Shown: positions 11,369-13,630 of the stretch, in pieces
How positions within the stretch are numbered: the first letter of the stretch is position 1
How the letters are laid out: every line of letters begins with the position of its first letter
Assembly (NCBI GenBank): GCA_002502295.1
Contig: DANX01000013.1
Location: 1 to 13,630, forward strand
DNA length: 13,630 nucleotides
Reading direction: 5' to 3'
Source of the DNA: Euryarchaeota archaeon UBA561
Lineage (GTDB): Archaea > Thermoplasmatota > Poseidoniia > Poseidoniales > Poseidoniaceae
Program-made: the position numbers and the translations under genes
The notes under the pieces: generated by a model
Databases searched by the model: none
The model's input: only the letters and a program-made list of their open reading frames with translations
Told to the model about the DNA's origin: nothing

Positions 11369-13630
11369 TCAGTCGTTTCGTCGGTTGAGGAACATGGCTG
11401 CACCGAGCATGGCGATGAGAGCAAAGCCGATGCCTGGAGCAGGCAACTGCACTTGCGGGTTCTCATCGGCGTACTCACCGTCAGGCGTAGAAAGGCGAAC
11501 CGTGTTCCATCCTTCGAGTTCAAAGTCTTCGTCAACGTACAAGATATAGCTCTCTTCTGTATCGGACGGTTCTGAATCATCGAGCATGCTAAGTCCGGTG
11601 ATGTCGCCGTTCATGATCTCAGCCATGCTGTAGCGTGCGAGTTCATCACCGCAGTCGCTTGGAAGCAGGTAGTCTTCACCCCCGAATTGAGCAGACGTCT
11701 CGTCGAACGTGTTGCAGTTGCTAAACACGATTTCGAGCATGCTCGTGTTCTCATCCATGGACCAGGAAGCAATACCCGTGGAGAAGAAGGTGTACATACC
11801 GTAGCCGTGTCCTTCGCCAACCGTAGCCTCGTCGGAACCGTCTTCGCAGTCTTCGTACCCGTTGTTGACCTCTGAGAGATCGATTTCATACTCGCCGTCC
11901 TCGCACTCAAAGCCACTGGTTTCGTAGGAGTAACCTTCGTATTCGTCGGAACCGTCTTCGCAGTCTTCGTAGCCGTCATTTACCCAAGAGAGAATGATGT
12001 CTTCACCGCTGTACAGGCAGGTGAAGAAGGACGTCTCCTCGCCTTCCTCGTCGTAGATCGGTTCGTCGGTACCATCAGCACAGTCTTCTTCGCCATCGTT
12101 CACGTTGGACATTGGAACTTCAGACCCGTCGTCTAAGGCGTAGCAGGTGTAAACTTCCTCCTCGTAGGTTGGTTCGTCGCTCCCATCAGCACAGTCTTCT
12201 TCGCCATCGTTCGCATAACCAAAGGGCACTTCTTCGCCGTCATCGCAGATGAAAACCTTGCCGTCGTCAACGCTGTGTGGTTCGCCGTCAAACTCTACAG
12301 CAAAAGGAGGTGCATGGGTGTCGAGCGTCATGTTGACCACGAGCGCATCGACCAGCGTAGGGTCGTAAGCATCGCTCTTCATGAGCGTCTGCATCATGGC
12401 TCCGTCGTCGTCGTATTCCGTCGTTTCCATCATCAGGAAAGCGTGCGTTGTCGCATCGAACATCGCCATCATGGACGTCCCGTCGCTCATGGTTCCGTTG
12501 AGACCGATCATCTCAACGCCGCTTTCATCGGTGTGCATCCACATTTCGTATGCGGCGTCGGATGGGAAGAACACATCAGCGCACAGCCAGCCAACGTCCT
12601 CGCCACCCCATTCGCAGTCAGCGGCCAACTCAAAGTCCATCTCGTCCCAGCCGGTTTCACAATCGGCAGACCCGTCATGGAACTGGGAAGTGGTCAAGCT
12701 GCTACCATCTTCCGAGCCGTAGCAGTCTGCCACATTCAGGTCTTCAACGACCGCTTCATCCGATCCGTCGTCGCAGTCTTCACTTCCGTCGTTGATGTAG
12801 CCGAAGTTAATCTCGTCCGAGCCGTCGTCGCACATGAAGGTACTCGGCTCGTCTGAACCGTCGGCACAGTCCACGGCACCGTCGTTGAACTGACTGACCG
12901 TGATTTCGGAACCGTCAGCACAGGAGAAGACGCTCTCGTCTTCCGGCATTTCATACTGGGCTTCGTCCGACCCATCGTCGCAGTCTTCGTAGCCGTCATT
13001 GGCCCACGAAAGCGGGATGGTGTCCGAGCCATCAACGCACTCAAACGTGCTGATTTCCTCGAATTCAGGTTCGTCGGTAGAGTCCTCGCAATCGTATTCC
13101 ATGTTGTTAACCAATGAGAGAGCGATGTTTTCTCCTGAATACTGGCAGGCGTAGGTTGAAACCTCTGACCCGGTAACGGGGTCGTAGGACGGTTCATCGT
13201 CGCCGCTCGAGCAGTCATCCTCGCCGTCGTTCACGAATGAAAGAGGAATTGTGTCACCCGAGGCGCAGGTGAATTCAGAGACTTCTTCCTCAACAACTTC
13301 GTCTTCTGCATCAGCGCAGTCATCTTCACCGTCGTTCACACTGGAGAATGGAATGAGGGTGCCGTCGTCGCACTCAAAGTCCGTGAGTTCTGCCTGATCG
13401 TAGGTGGGTTCATCCGTACTGTCATTACAATCGGCCTCGCCGTCGTTGACCCATTGGAACGGAATGGTTTCTCCGTTCTCACAGGTGTAATCGGTACTGA
13501 TTCGATAGTCCGGCTCGTCTTCTCCTCCGGCGCAGTCTTCACTTCCATCATTGAGGAGTGCGAAACTGATGACCGTCCCGTCCTCGCACGTGTAGTTCAT
13601 GTTGCCGGTTCCGTCATCTTCGTCGGCTCC
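11369..13630 (-). CDS. Acidic surface protein with two-cysteine LDL-receptor-class-A-like repeats and C-terminal membrane anchor, 5' end missing
   Basis: The frame stays open to the window edge (13601-13630 encodes GADEDDGTGN, itself repeat-like), so the Met at 13600 is internal and the signal peptide is off the window. Numbering from that Met gives 743 residues. Nine repeats (1-325) and four more (448-597) follow F-x-C-x-D-G-x-x-I-P-x-x-x-V-NDG-x-x-DC-x-DGSDE. This matches the Ca-cage half of LDL-receptor class A domains (W/V-x-x-DG-x-x-DC-x-DGSDE), but only cysteines 2 and 5 of the usual six remain. Between the arrays lies a Met-rich, probably beta, domain (326-447). A second unique domain (598-718) has two Cys. 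The end, QLPAPGIGFALIAMLGAAMF followed by NRRND, is a surface-anchor type tail. There are only 2 Lys and 5 Arg in 743 residues. Likely an extracellular Ca-binding protein; partner unknown. Confidence 0.85.
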   Translation of the reverse strand, partial: GADEDDGTGNMNYTCEDGTVISFALLNDGSEDCAGGEDEPDYRISTDYTCENGETIPFQWVNDGEADCNDSTDEPTYDQAELTDFECDDGTLIPFSSVNDGEDDCADAEDEVVEEEVSEFTCASGDTIPLSFVNDGEDDCSSGDDEPSYDPVTGSEVSTYACQYSGENIALSLVNNMEYDCEDSTDEPEFEEISTFECVDGSDTIPLSWANDGYEDCDDGSDEAQYEMPEDESVFSCADGSEITVSQFNDGAVDCADGSDEPSTFMCDDGSDEINFGYINDGSEDCDDGSDEAVVEDLNVADCYGSEDGSSLTTSQFHDGSADCETGWDEMDFELAADCEWGGEDVGWLCADVFFPSDAAYEMWMHTDESGVEMIGLNGTMSDGTSMMAMFDATTHAFLMMETTEYDDDGAMMQTLMKSDAYDPTLVDALVVNMTLDTHAPPFAVEFDGEPHSVDDGKVFICDDGEEVPFGYANDGEEDCADGSDEPTYEEEVYTCYALDDGSEVPMSNVNDGEEDCADGTDEPIYDEEGEETSFFTCLYSGEDIILSWVNDGYEDCEDGSDEYEGYSYETSGFECEDGEYEIDLSEVNNGYEDCEDGSDEATVGEGHGYGMYTFFSTGIASWSMDENTSMLEIVFSNCNTFDETSAQFGGEDYLLPSDCGDELARYSMAEIMNGDITGLSMLDDSEPSDTEESYILYVDEDFELEGWNTVRLSTPDGEYADENPQVQLPAPGIGFALIAMLGAAMFLNRRND
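11810..12259 (-). repeat. Second array of two-Cys LDL-A-like repeats (4 copies)
   Basis: Four units of about 36-40 residues start near residues 449, 482, 524 and 562 (numbered from the Met at 13600). Each has one FxC/YTC/FTC cysteine and one DC cysteine followed by x-DG-S/T-DE. DNA copies are close: 12072-12101 equals 12183-12212 (30 bases, 111 apart) and 11829-11857 equals 11943-11971 (29 bases, 114 apart). Confidence 0.85.
12626..13630 (-). repeat. First array of two-Cys LDL-A-like repeats (9 copies plus an edge fragment)
   Basis: Nine units of about 30-40 residues have their first Cys at 5, 40, 77, 112, 152, 188, 227, 257 and 293 (numbered from the Met at 13600), each paired with a DC cysteine 16-22 residues later. 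Spacing between units varies through acidic linkers. Copies with the full DC-x-DGSDE ending are near 207, 245 and 276; others are worn (CNDSTDE, CSSGDDE, CETGWDE). Confidence 0.85.

Noticed and set aside
13598..13600. ATG as the start of the LDL-A-like protein
   Set aside because: The reading frame continues to the window edge with repeat-like GADEDDG sequence, and no signal peptide follows the Met.
6810..13630. CRISPR or satellite-like repeats
   Set aside because: The periodicities of 66 and about 111-114 bases are in-frame protein repeats with diverged DNA, not identical repeats with unique spacers.

Overview
The window looks like part of a planktonic marine archaeal genome, most likely Marine Group II/Poseidoniales (Thermoplasmata-related Euryarchaeota). 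This is inferred from content, not from a marker gene. The clues are very large acidic secreted proteins with Ca-binding repeats and C-terminal anchors, A/T-rich TATA-like boxes about 25 bases before several start codons (leaderless style), and an archaeal-length S-adenosylhomocysteinase beside bacterial-looking genes (MetK, SelO, cytochrome b561-like). No rRNA, tRNA, CRISPR array, insertion sequence or origin was seen.

Left part, + strand (1-3637): the 3' end of a helix-hairpin-helix repeat protein whose start lies off the window, then two S-adenosylmethionine-cycle genes, ahcY (S-adenosylhomocysteinase) and metK (bacterial-type methionine adenosyltransferase). MetK makes SAM, and AhcY clears the homocysteine-bearing by-product of methylation, so the neighbours serve one cycle.

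Middle (3641-6116): a cytochrome b561-like four-helix membrane protein on the - strand converges on metK. It is divergent, from a small promoter-bearing gap, to an 85-residue membrane protein with a VanZ/YjdF-like signature. That small gene overlaps, tail to tail, the end of selO (protein adenylyltransferase pseudokinase) on the - strand.

Right part, - strand (6116-13630), in order of transcription: an acidic surface protein with 13 visible LDL-receptor-class-A-like repeats that carry only two cysteines each (5' end off the window); a 211-base gap with a hairpin; a class V PLP enzyme of the isopenicillin-N-epimerase-like group; a LysE/RhtB-type exporter 12 bases after it; a 1029-residue membrane-anchored surface protein with a TIG fold apparently split by a seven-bladed propeller, followed by thrombospondin type-3-like Ca loops, one transmembrane helix and a cytoplasmic tail; and selO. 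The PLP enzyme and exporter probably form an operon. The two giant surface proteins probably bind Ca2+ outside the cell.

The most unusual content is architectural: three separate proteins show a repeat or fold interrupted by another module. The two-cysteine LDL-A-like repeat is the best candidate for an undescribed domain. No gap longer than 300 bases lacks a gene; the four larger gaps (844-989, 2265-2389, 4229-4331, 11158-11368) hold only hairpins and promoter-like elements.
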